This document shows, piece after piece, positions 1 to 5,321 of a stretch of 5,321 nucleotides of DNA. Numbering within the stretch: position 1 is the first letter of the stretch; each line of letters starts with the position of its first letter. Origin of the DNA: Bacteroidales bacterium (GTDB lineage: Bacteria > Bacteroidota > Bacteroidia > Bacteroidales > JAADJA01); contig JAOZOC010000260.1 in assembly GCA_029933495.1 (NCBI GenBank), positions 1 through 5,321 on the forward strand. Reading direction: 5' to 3'. The position numbers and the translations under genes were made by a program. The notes below the pieces were generated by a model. That model ran no database searches. It worked only from the letters and a program-made list of their open reading frames with translations, and was not told the DNA's origin.

Positions 1-146
1 AATAACGGAAAATTTATATGAATATTAACTTTTTTTAAGAAACGAATCAACATTTATTCAAATCTTTCGGATTATTGTATCAGACGTAACGTGTGAAGTC
101 TGGGCCATCGTACGAGCAATTGTTAGAATCCGGAACAGCCCGGTAC

Positions 147-226
147 ATCTCCTGATGACTCCGGTGCAATCATCCGGGAAACAATTCAATATTCCCTTCA
201 TGAGCAAAGAACAGTCATCTGGAGAT
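147..226. repeat. Long-range inverted repeat, 14-nt arms
   Basis: The left arm at 147-160 (ATCTCCTGATGACT) and the right arm at 213-226 (AGTCATCTGGAGAT) are reverse complements except for one position, with 52 nt between them. Related short blocks of the form CCGGATGATT or CCGGAGTCATC recur between and beside the arms on the minus strand, so the stretch looks like a decayed palindromic repeat. The family is not recognised and no function can be assigned. Confidence 0.5.
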
Positions 227-305
227 TGCGTGCAGGCCAACCTAACCCTATACTTGACCCCATACCTGCCTTATAACCTTAAACAACACCTTTACCCCTG
301 AGCTC

Positions 306-352
306 AACCTTTCAGGGCTCTAGCGCACAGGCCTGCTTCGACCTGAAAGGTT
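306..352. repeat. AACCTT-type palindrome 3' of the Omp85 gene
   Basis: Perfect 11-bp arms AACCTTTCAGG (306-316) and CCTGAAAGGTT (342-352) enclose a 25-nt spacer. The palindrome begins 11 nt after the stop codon of the minus-strand Omp85 gene, so it would fold in the 3' end of that transcript. On the minus strand no T-run follows the stem (the next bases read GAGCTCAGG), so a classical intrinsic terminator is not supported. A competing 6-bp stem pairs CCCTGA (296-301) with TCAGGG (312-317). Bacteroidota genomes carry many intergenic AACCT/AGGTT palindromes as I recall them; membership in such a family is inference. Confidence 0.65.
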
Positions 353-363
353 TGGAAACCCGG

Positions 364-1800
364 TTATATCGAAGGCATAAAGGAGATAAAGAATCCGGTC
401 TCACCCATTTTATTTACCGAGAATTCAAACCGCCAGACGGTATCGTAGTAGGTTACAAAATCCAGTCCGATACCATATCCCACGAGTGTATGATTTGCAA
501 GAGGATTAATTGCTGACGTCTGATTATCAATTGAGTATCCAACATCAACATATCCGTTGATATATAAGGCATAATAGAGTCTGCTGAACTTCTCCCAGGG
601 AATAAAATTAAATTTCATCTCCCTCATTGATAAAAGCTCAAATTTCAGGTTATTCTTTAAAATGCCGAAATGTTGCCCGTCAATAACATAATACTGATAT
701 CCTCGCACATAATCCCTTCCGTAGCCCAATCCGCGCTGATAATAATATGGTTGATACTCCGAAAAAGGCGAAGTCTTAACAGTAAGGCCTGAGGCCCAGT
801 AAAACTTACCTTTGATTTGAAAATACTTTCTTACATTTGTCTGAATTGTTAAAACATCAACTGATGGATTTTGAAAAAGTCCGAAGCCAAGTTTCTGCAT
901 CGTTACATCGAAATAGTAACCATGTAACGGATACTGCCTGAAATCACGAAAATCACTTTTAAAGGTATAGTAAAAAACCATAAACTGATTGAGGGTATCA
1001 CTACCAAACGAATAATCGGGATTCAAACTCTCGCTGACAACCGTATCTACAACCTGAAGTCTTGAATAGCCAAGATTAAAAAGGTGCGTATTGTGAATAC
1101 CTTTGCGGTGATATGCTTCACCGTAAGCAAAAATTGATCTTTTCGTGAAACCCTTTTCAACCTTATAGTAAAGTTCTTTATTATCAAGCGACCTATATGA
1201 GATTTCATGATTTTGCTGAAATCCTGAACCAAACCCAATACCCCAGGTCTGCTTCTTATTGATATATGGAATTTTATACGATAGTTCATACTTCTGGTCG
1301 TATCCGAACCTCAGAAACAAGACAAGCCTTTCCCTTCTTCCCCGAAAATTATTCCAGGTCAGGAACATCCCGTAATTTAACCGGCTTAAATCCTTTTTTT
1401 GCCACCATGCATTAAAGTTCCTATCAGCCAATTCAAGTATCGGTGCAGGCCAGATATACCACCTTTCAACAAAAGTTAAATTTATATCAAGGAGATTTAC
1501 TGACACCAAAATTGTGTCAATCTTTACGAAATTAAACAGAGAGGTATTCATCAGGTTATCACGACTTTGCTTTAATGTCTCCTCTATTTCAGAAGACGGG
1601 ATTGTGTCACCTGCTTTGAACTGTAGCTCACGCTGAATGATCCTCTCTTTTGTTACTTTATTCCCAACAAAAATTAGCTTATTAATAATAAAACTTTCGG
1701 GTGTTTGAACGGAATCGGGTAGTGTACCAGCCACACAGGTATCTGATTCTGATAAAATCAGAATTGACAAAATTGCTGCAAATACCCAAAATATCCTCAT
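364..1800 (-). CDS. Single-POTRA Omp85/BamA-like outer membrane protein
   Basis: This 478-residue protein is predicted to be an outer membrane beta-barrel of the Omp85 (BamA/TamA) superfamily. Residues 1-25 form a hydrophobic signal peptide (WVFAAILSILIL core). One POTRA-like domain follows at about 37-112, with the usual beginning FIINKLIFVGNKVTKERII. The barrel is seen from about 115 to the end as alternating aromatic-rich strands, including the segment YELSYKIPYI (171-180). The diagnostic loop-6 motif VRGY is at 365-368. Full BamA of this phylum normally has several POTRAs and is much longer, so this is a short paralogue, not the essential assembly protein. Its last residues are SFMPSI, not the aromatic end common in barrels. 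ATG is 2 nt after the CBS gene stop with no Shine-Dalgarno sequence, which points to translational coupling. Substrate and partner are unknown. Confidence 0.88.
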   Translation of the reverse strand: MRIFWVFAAILSILILSESDTCVAGTLPDSVQTPESFIINKLIFVGNKVTKERIIQRELQFKAGDTIPSSEIEETLKQSRDNLMNTSLFNFVKIDTILVSVNLLDINLTFVERWYIWPAPILELADRNFNAWWQKKDLSRLNYGMFLTWNNFRGRRERLVLFLRFGYDQKYELSYKIPYINKKQTWGIGFGSGFQQNHEISYRSLDNKELYYKVEKGFTKRSIFAYGEAYHRKGIHNTHLFNLGYSRLQVVDTVVSESLNPDYSFGSDTLNQFMVFYYTFKSDFRDFRQYPLHGYYFDVTMQKLGFGLFQNPSVDVLTIQTNVRKYFQIKGKFYWASGLTVKTSPFSEYQPYYYQRGLGYGRDYVRGYQYYVIDGQHFGILKNNLKFELLSMREMKFNFIPWEKFSRLYYALYINGYVDVGYSIDNQTSAINPLANHTLVGYGIGLDFVTYYDTVWRFEFSVNKMGETGFFISFMPSI

Positions 1801-1802
1801 AC

Positions 1803-2468
1803 TCAGATGTTCAAATAGTTCATTAAGCCATCATATCTGTCGCGAAGGTCTTCATACATCTCTTCACTTTCGGAATATGTCGCCTTAATTATGTAATTAT
1901 ACCGGTTAAAAGTCTGAATAAGCGGTTGAATATCCATACTGTTAACCTTCATTGTTACTTCTATTTTAGTGGAATCTTTCTGAGAAGTTACATATAAACT
2001 AAGAATTTTTTGGTCGTGCGACTCAACTATCTGCGAAATCTGCGAAAGGACATAATCATTCTGATTGAGTTCCAACACAATAATACTACCCATCGCGCTG
2101 ATCGCACCTGTTAATGAAAAATATTTCACAAGGTTATTTATCATAACACTTCCGATATAATGAACCTTATCATCAACAACAGGAACTAATGTCAGACTAT
2201 TGACAGCCATCACTCCAATAACATTAAAAAAGTGTTGATACTCACTAACATAGATATTCAGATGAGGAAGTTTTTGATCTCCGAGTGAAGCATCAGGGTC
2301 TTTCATATTGTAAATATCAGTTTCAGAAACCAGGCCAACATACTCACTGCCGTCAACAACAGGCAAATGTGAGACTTTCATCTCATCCATAAACATCAAA
2401 GCATCAGACCCTGTGTCAGTCAGTTTCAACGGAGTTACCGTGTCTGTAATAATTTGTTTTGCTACCAT
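1803..2468 (-). CDS. CBS-pair protein with C-terminal ACT-like domain
   Basis: This 221-residue protein is cytoplasmic, with no signal peptide or membrane segment. Two CBS motifs form a Bateman module. CBS1 spans about 5-55, with the signature SHLPVVDGSEYVGLVSETDI. CBS2 spans about 70-120, with LTLVPVVDDKVHYIGSV. CBS pairs usually bind adenosine nucleotides or S-adenosylmethionine and act as regulatory sensors. Residues about 126-199 (GSIIVLELNQNDY to NRYNYIIKATYSE) have the beta-alpha-beta-beta-alpha-beta pattern of an ACT-type ligand-binding domain. No catalytic domain is present, so it is probably a regulator of another protein. ATG at 2468 is preceded by only a weak purine run (AGAGAATAAA). 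It is 1 nt after the stop of an upstream open frame. The coupled Omp85 gene follows 2 nt downstream. Domain calls are firm; ligand and target are unknown. Confidence 0.88.
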   Translation of the reverse strand: MVAKQIITDTVTPLKLTDTGSDALMFMDEMKVSHLPVVDGSEYVGLVSETDIYNMKDPDASLGDQKLPHLNIYVSEYQHFFNVIGVMAVNSLTLVPVVDDKVHYIGSVMINNLVKYFSLTGAISAMGSIIVLELNQNDYVLSQISQIVESHDQKILSLYVTSQKDSTKIEVTMKVNSMDIQPLIQTFNRYNYIIKATYSESEEMYEDLRDRYDGLMNYLNI

Positions 2469-2472
2469 TTTA

Positions 2473-2583
2473 TTCTCTGTTTATTCGTTTATTTGATCTT
2501 TCAACTATTACACCTGTTAACGCGTTTCCCCCTATATCCATAGCCGTCAATTTAAGAGTTATTTTATTAAATTTCACCTCACC
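2473..2583 (-). pseudogene. Possible 3' remnant of a lost upstream gene
   Basis: On the minus strand 37 codons are open from an in-frame TAG (2584-2586) to a TAA at 2470-2472. That TAA lies 1 nt before the CBS gene's ATG. First codon positions are mostly purines, and the peptide is balanced and protein-like: it contains KITLKLTAMDIGGNALTG and ends GVIVERSNKRINRE. The upstream end of the open stretch coincides with the terminal repeat of the 117-bp element, which supplies the TAG. Tight spacing to the next gene is typical of operon neighbours. I read it as a possible gene tail cut off by repeat insertion or deletion. It is short, has no recognised family and could be chance; an internal ATG at the TAMD position would give a 23-residue peptide. 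Confidence 0.25.
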
Positions 2584-2683
2584 CTACCCCTCTCCTCAAG
2601 GAGAGGGAAGAAGCTGGTGCGCTAGTCTTTCCTCTCACAACGGAGGTTCCAATGGCTATCCAAAAAGGTGAGGGGTATTTAAA
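2567..2683. repeat. 117-bp MITE-like palindromic element
   Basis: The ends at 2567-2583 and 2667-2683 are imperfect inverted repeats (13 of 17 positions match). The inner seven, CCTCACC and GGTGAGG, are perfect. Inside is a strong hairpin at 2588-2607, CCCTCTCCT and AGGAGAGGG with a 2-nt loop. An alternative 8-bp pairing joins TACCCCTC (2585-2592) to GAGGGGTA (2670-2677). The left end reads CCTCACCC followed by CCCTCTCC, a string found in very common dispersed bacterial repeats; translated on the plus strand it gives SPYPSPQGEGR, a peptide known from spurious annotations of such repeats. No transposase is encoded. Its base composition is richer in G and C than its flanks. It is probably a non-autonomous repeat, but mobility is not shown. 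Confidence 0.65.
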
Positions 2684-2836
2684 ACACAAATACCAATTCA
2701 CCTGTTTTAACCTTCGAGGAGCTCAACCCGCAATGCCCGTGTCCACCTCAAAGGTTTCTGAACCTTCTTGTCAAAACCTGCAAGATTCACCCATCACATA
2801 GTGCTTGCACGCAAACCTTACAGGATTTTCCATCTG
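2684..2836. other. Repeat-rich gap 3' of rsgA
   Basis: No gene is visible between the 117-bp element and the rsgA stop. The stretch is made of AACCT/AGGTT half-sites in both orientations: AACCTTCGAGG at 2709, CCTCAAAGGTT at 2746, AACCTT at 2761, AACCTGCAAG near 2775 and AACCTTACAG at 2814. An inverted pair TGCAAG and CTTGCA also lies between about 2779 and 2808. I see no clear promoter for the downstream CBS-Omp85 unit and no T-run that would make a standard terminator for rsgA. Confidence 0.5.
2709..2766. repeat. AACCTT-type palindrome, middle copy
   Basis: The arms AACCTTCGAGG (2709-2719) and CCTCAAAGGTT (2746-2756) match as reverse complements at 10 of 11 positions, with a 26-nt spacer. 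This is almost the same geometry as the copy at 306-352 (11-nt arms, 25-nt spacer). A further AACCTT at 2761-2766 can pair with AAGGTT at 2751-2756 around a 4-nt loop, so two folds compete for the same arm. Both intergenic gaps also share the string GAGCTCAACC (300-309 and 2718-2727 with its neighbour bases). Confidence 0.55.
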
Positions 2837-2843
2837 TCAGGTT
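2814..2843. repeat. AACCTT-type palindrome overlapping the rsgA stop
   Basis: The arms AACCTTACAG (2814-2823) and CTGTCAGGTT (2834-2843) pair at 9 of 10 positions around a 10-nt spacer. The right arm covers the final rsgA codons: on the minus strand AACCTGACAG contains part of the last threonine codons and the TGA stop at 2837-2839. It is the third copy of this palindrome type in the window. It could fold at the 3' end of the rsgA message, but no T-run follows on the minus strand. Confidence 0.55.
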
Positions 2844-3802
2844 GTTCTGTAATCCTTCTCAGTTGCTTCCCAATAATCGTCATTCAATATACTCAGATAG
2901 TTTTCATAACGCGACAGGCTTATCTCTCCATTTTCAACTGCCTCTTTCACTGCACAGCCAGGCTCATTAACGTGGATACAGTTATTGAATCTGCAATTGT
3001 GCATATATTTTCTCATTTCAGGGAACCGCTGAGCAATCTCTTTCCTGTCAAAATCGATAAGAGCAAACTCCTTAATTCCAGGAGTGTCAATAATATAACC
3101 ACCAAATGAAAGAGGAAACATCTCTGCAAAAGTAGTTGTATGCATTCCCTTTTTATGATAGGCGGATATCTCCCTGGTTTTTAACTGGAGGCCAGGCTCA
3201 ATAGCATTTATCAGTGCCGACTTTCCCACTCCGGAATGGCCGGAAAAAAGACTTGTTTTACTTTTTAAAATCTCCTTTAACTCATCTATATTATCACCGC
3301 GCAAAGCAGAAACCGCCATGCACTTATATCCGGCTTCAGAATAAATATCAACAAGGCTCTCATACTTGTTTGTCATCTTTTCATCATAAATATCGATCTT
3401 GTTAAAAACAATGATAGCGGGAATGTGATAAGCCTCTGTTGTAACAAGAAAACGATCGATAAAACCCATAGAAGTTCTTGGATATGCAACTGTAACAACT
3501 ACTAAAGCCTGATCAATATTTGATGCGATGATGTGCGAAACCTTGGACAACTTCGTTGCCTTACGGATAATGTAGTTGTGTCGGGGCAGGATTTTATGAA
3601 TTACCCCTACACCCTCTTCCTCTGGAATATCAAATTCAACCCTGTCGCCAACTGCAACCGGATTTGTTGATTTGATGCCTTTCAACCTGAACTTTCCCCT
3701 GAGTTTGCAATTAAAAACACTGCCTGTTTCGGTCATAACAGCAAGCCAGCTACCCGTTGATTTTATAACGACTCCCTCCATTAGTTGAAGTTTTTTATGC
3801 AT
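2837..3802 (-). CDS. rsgA: Ribosome small subunit-dependent GTPase RsgA
   Basis: RsgA (YjeQ/EngC) is a GTPase that checks late maturation of the 30S ribosomal subunit in the cytoplasm. The 321 residues show the full family plan. An N-terminal OB-fold spans about 8-75 (VVIKSTGSW start). The GTPase is circularly permuted, with motifs in the order G4 NKID (134-137), G5 VSAL (164-167), G1 P-loop GHSGVGKS (188-195), G2 around HTTT (221-224) and G3 DTPG (239-242). The C-terminal zinc site is CX4CXHX5C at C270, C275, H277 and C283. All key residues are present, so the gene should be active. The annotated ATG at 3802 has an AGGAGG 13 nt upstream. Met8 (ATG at 3781) would give 314 residues and a family-typical MEGVVIKSTG start. 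The last two Thr codons and the stop lie in a palindromic repeat, after a normal-looking YR end. Confidence 0.97.
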   Translation of the reverse strand: MHKKLQLMEGVVIKSTGSWLAVMTETGSVFNCKLRGKFRLKGIKSTNPVAVGDRVEFDIPEEEGVGVIHKILPRHNYIIRKATKLSKVSHIIASNIDQALVVVTVAYPRTSMGFIDRFLVTTEAYHIPAIIVFNKIDIYDEKMTNKYESLVDIYSEAGYKCMAVSALRGDNIDELKEILKSKTSLFSGHSGVGKSALINAIEPGLQLKTREISAYHKKGMHTTTFAEMFPLSFGGYIIDTPGIKEFALIDFDRKEIAQRFPEMRKYMHNCRFNNCIHVNEPGCAVKEAVENGEISLSRYENYLSILNDDYWEATEKDYRTT

Positions 3803-3815
3803 CTGTTATTAATTT

Positions 3816-3821
3816 CCTCCT
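3816..3821 (-). promoter_or_regulatory. Shine-Dalgarno AGGAGG before rsgA
   Basis: On the minus strand the bases read TGAGGAGGAAATT, a perfect AGGAGG core ending 13 nt before the ATG at 3802. This is longer than the usual 5-9 nt gap, and 34 nt from the alternative ATG at 3781. It favours the upstream start, although family alignment favours Met8. It is the only strong Shine-Dalgarno sequence in the window, and Bacteroidota depend little on such sites. Confidence 0.4.
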
Positions 3822-3840
3822 CATAAAGGTTTTGAATTAT

Positions 3841-3867
3841 TACTTTTGCCATCGCTATTAAATTTGC
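3841..3867 (+). promoter_or_regulatory. Tandem TAnnTTTGC boxes, candidate plus promoter
   Basis: Two matches to the Bacteroidota -7 element TAnnTTTG followed by C occur 18 bp apart: TACTTTTGC at 3841-3849 and TAAATTTGC at 3859-3867. The second would start transcription near 3874, leaving a short leader before the ATG at 3898. The partner -33 TTTG box is not at the standard 19-21 bp distance; the nearest TTTG upstream of the second box, outside the first, is at 3831-3834, with a 24-bp gap. The location in the divergent gap supports the call, but the spacing weakens it. Confidence 0.35.
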
Positions 3868-3897
3868 GTAAAATTACATCTTTTTAAATTGAGACAA

Positions 3898-4995
3898 ATG
3901 AAATATTCCTTTTTAACATTAAAATACCTGATTCCGGCTTTTGGGGTTTTACTTTTAAGTTTTACTTTTTTACCCGGTTCACCCGACGGGTTATGGAAAG
4001 CTAATTATGTTGTGACCTATGAAGACGGAGATACAGTCATTAGCCTTGCGAAAATTTTACTTAATATTGAAGACAACAATTTTACACTGGTAAACTACGA
4101 CGATATTTTTGTTGATAAAAAACCTTTCTCAAACTCAGGAATAATAAATCCCGATGAAAGTATTCTGATTTTCAATAAGGATAGTGTTAACGAAAAACAA
4201 CTGAAGTTTGTAATCTCGGATGATGGCCATTTAAGTATAAAAACCGGTAATAATCCGAATACTGAAATGGTCTTCAGCAAACTGGCAAAATATAACCTCG
4301 GAAATCTGAAAGATGAGATGACGGAGTCTTTCCTGAAAAATAACTACCTCTTTGAGTTCTCATATTTTAACGAATCTGTTGAGCTGGAATTTAATGCAGA
4401 CAAAACATTTACCGTTGTAAATACAGTGAAACCCTTTTTTCCCGTTTTTAGCAAATGGGATATATTATCTTACGATGGAGAGTTATTTGTCTATTTCTCC
4501 GGGATGGCACCCTTTGTTCAGATTACAGGATATGATAACGGCGTTTATGATTGCTTTGATGAATCGGACAATCTTTACACAGGCAGGTTTATTAAAACTG
4601 ATAATCAGATTAGATTTAACAAAAATCTTCTTTCAGGAATCTGGGAACAAAAAAATGCCGTTGATATTGACTTCAATAAAGTTCCCGGATCATTATTATC
4701 AAAGGATTTTTATCCAAGACAGATTTGGATTTTCAGCGATTCGACGGCAAAAAGATTTGAGGACTTCCGTACGGCAGAATCGCCGCTGGAGGTTAGTAAA
4801 AACGGGGAGATGGTGACCTTCATTGCCTTTAACAGCGACAGTTATCGTAATTTCAGAATACTGGATTTAAACGAAACACAACTTATCGTCGAACGCTATT
4901 ATGGAGATTTTGGTGTAAAACAGGATACGCTCCTTAGGCAAAAGAAAATGCCCAAAGCAACAACGCTGGAGGATTATTTAAAAAGGAAAAAGTAG
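3898..4995 (+). CDS. Secreted protein of unknown function, lipocalin-like modules
   Basis: I do not recognise a named family. I choose the ATG at 3898 (365 residues); an in-frame TTG at 3889 would add only three residues. Residues 1-27 look like a signal peptide with a hydrophobic core (LIPAFGVLLLSFTFL) and no lipobox cysteine, so the mature protein is probably periplasmic or exported. The rest is rich in beta strands. It appears to hold three similar blocks. Block one is about 30-129, beginning GLWKANYVV and ending MVFSKL. Block two is about 148-233, from LFEFSYFNES. Block three is about 246-349, beginning SGIWEQ and containing WIFSDSTAKRF and ILDLNETQLIVERYYG. The GxW start and the late L..TQL..ER pattern resemble lipocalin-like domains of Bacteroidota, which is inference. 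No Shine-Dalgarno sequence precedes it. The DUF418 gene follows 32 nt downstream and is probably co-transcribed. Confidence 0.8.
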   Translation: MKYSFLTLKYLIPAFGVLLLSFTFLPGSPDGLWKANYVVTYEDGDTVISLAKILLNIEDNNFTLVNYDDIFVDKKPFSNSGIINPDESILIFNKDSVNEKQLKFVISDDGHLSIKTGNNPNTEMVFSKLAKYNLGNLKDEMTESFLKNNYLFEFSYFNESVELEFNADKTFTVVNTVKPFFPVFSKWDILSYDGELFVYFSGMAPFVQITGYDNGVYDCFDESDNLYTGRFIKTDNQIRFNKNLLSGIWEQKNAVDIDFNKVPGSLLSKDFYPRQIWIFSDSTAKRFEDFRTAESPLEVSKNGEMVTFIAFNSDSYRNFRILDLNETQLIVERYYGDFGVKQDTLLRQKKMPKATTLEDYLKRKK

Positions 4996-5027
4996 GTGAG
5001 CAATATTTTCCAATATAAACCGGATTT

Positions 5028-5321
5028 ATGAAACAAGATGAAAAAAACACCAAAATCATATTTTGCCCGACAGATCCAAAAAAGCGGATTACCCAAATTG
5101 ACATATTAAGAGGCTTCGCCCTGTTTGGGGTTCTGCTTGTGAATGTTTTTGGTTACAACTCCTCATTTTTTGACTTTAGTGGTTTTTATAAAACATTCGA
5201 AGATCCTTTAAACAGCACAATATATAATTTGGTTATCGGATTTGCAGCTGATAAGTTTATTTTTATCTTCTCTTTTCTTTTCGGTGTCGGATTTTCAATT
5301 ATGTACCTCAAATACAAGGCC
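5028..5321 (+). CDS. DUF418/YeiB-type membrane protein, 5' part only
   Basis: The first 98 codons are present and the frame is still open at the window edge. A hydrophilic N-terminus of about 20 residues is followed by RITQIDILRGFALFGVLLVN (20-39), the hallmark start of the DUF418/YeiB group and related acyltransferase-like membrane proteins, where the RG pair precedes the first membrane helix. A second helix begins near ADKFIFIFSFLFGVGFSI, which matches the conserved K-F-x-x-x-F-S-x-L-F-G segment of DUF418. Family members usually have about 10 helices, close to 400 residues, and sit in the inner membrane. Their function is not settled, although transport or acyl transfer has been proposed. 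No Shine-Dalgarno sequence is seen. The gene lies 32 nt after the secreted-protein gene on the same strand, so shared transcription is likely. Confidence 0.85.
   Translation, partial: MKQDEKNTKIIFCPTDPKKRITQIDILRGFALFGVLLVNVFGYNSSFFDFSGFYKTFEDPLNSTIYNLVIGFAADKFIFIFSFLFGVGFSIMYLKYKA

Larger units (their letters stand above)
1..363. other. Left non-coding region with degenerate inverted repeats
   Basis: I find no gene here that I can defend. The longest minus-strand frame (58-240, 60 codons) and two overlapping plus-strand open stretches (about 33-300 and 128-274) all give low-complexity or unfamiliar peptides. None has a convincing start or ribosome-binding site. The DNA holds several inverted repeats, listed separately at 147-226, 296-317 and 306-352, and a perfect 8-bp palindrome CAGGCCTG at 328-335. 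A run of seven T at 31-37 might belong to the terminator of a plus-strand gene ending left of the window, but no stem before it is visible. The right part is the 3' flank of the minus-strand Omp85 gene. Confidence 0.6.

Noticed and set aside
58..240. 60-codon minus-strand frame with repeated PDDC-like peptide segments
   Set aside because: The apparent peptide repeat reflects the underlying DNA inverted and direct repeats; no Shine-Dalgarno sequence, no known family, and overlapping plus-strand frames are equally open.
128..274. Plus-strand open frame ending in the peptide NPILDPIPAL
   Set aside because: It lacks a start codon at a sensible place, matches nothing I know, and lies in the same repeat-rich DNA.
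306..352. Intrinsic terminator for the Omp85 gene
   Set aside because: The stem is present but the minus strand has no T-run after it, and the 25-nt spacer is too long for a standard terminator.
2459..2671. 70-codon plus-strand frame including SPYPSPQGEGR
   Set aside because: This peptide string is typical of translated dispersed palindromic repeats and not of a protein; the frame also crosses the CBS gene start.
2469..2836. CRISPR-like array from repeated AACCT blocks
   Set aside because: Blocks are short, diverged, in both orientations and irregularly spaced; there are no cas genes.
2768..3109. 113-codon plus-strand frame opposite rsgA
   Set aside because: It is antisense to well-conserved rsgA codons and has no family resemblance.
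4475..4816. 113-codon plus-strand frame within the secreted-protein gene
   Set aside because: It is an out-of-frame shadow; the main frame has a signal peptide and coherent beta-rich sequence throughout.
4996..5031. 12-codon GTG frame whose TGA overlaps the DUF418 ATG (ATGA)
   Set aside because: A possible leader peptide, but it has no ribosome-binding site, is very short and is easily explained by chance.

Overview
The window reads as ordinary chromosomal DNA of an AT-rich member of the Bacteroidota. The evidence is the Bacteroidota-style RsgA, the weak or absent Shine-Dalgarno sequences before most genes, the TAnnTTTG-type promoter boxes in the one divergent gap, and intergenic AACCT/AGGTT palindromes of a kind I recall from this phylum. 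The order or genus cannot be fixed from the sequence alone.

Layout, left to right. Positions 1-363 hold no gene I can support; they carry degenerate inverted repeats. A two-gene minus-strand unit follows: a CBS-pair plus ACT-like protein (1803-2468) and, 2 nt after its stop codon, a single-POTRA Omp85/BamA-like outer membrane barrel (364-1800). Upstream of that pair, 2469-2836 is a repeat-filled gap. It contains the 3' tail of an open frame that may be a gene remnant, a 117-bp element with imperfect terminal inverted repeats and a strong central hairpin, and two AACCTT-type palindromes. Next comes rsgA (2837-3802, minus), the circularly permuted GTPase of 30S subunit maturation. A divergent promoter region of about 95 bp separates it from a plus-strand pair: a secreted protein of unknown function that looks built from lipocalin-like beta modules (3898-4995), and the first 98 codons of a DUF418/YeiB-type membrane protein (5028 to the window end).

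How the genes relate: the CBS-ACT and Omp85 genes look translationally coupled, which suggests a shared role at the cell envelope under nucleotide or small-ligand sensing, but this is inference. RsgA is a stand-alone housekeeping gene. The last two genes are probably co-transcribed and both concern the envelope.

I see no phage, CRISPR, defence, toxin-antitoxin or biosynthetic system. The most interesting material is in the intergenic repeats: one palindrome supplies the rsgA stop codon, and the 117-bp element ends exactly where a possible gene remnant becomes closed. These are modest observations, not a new system.
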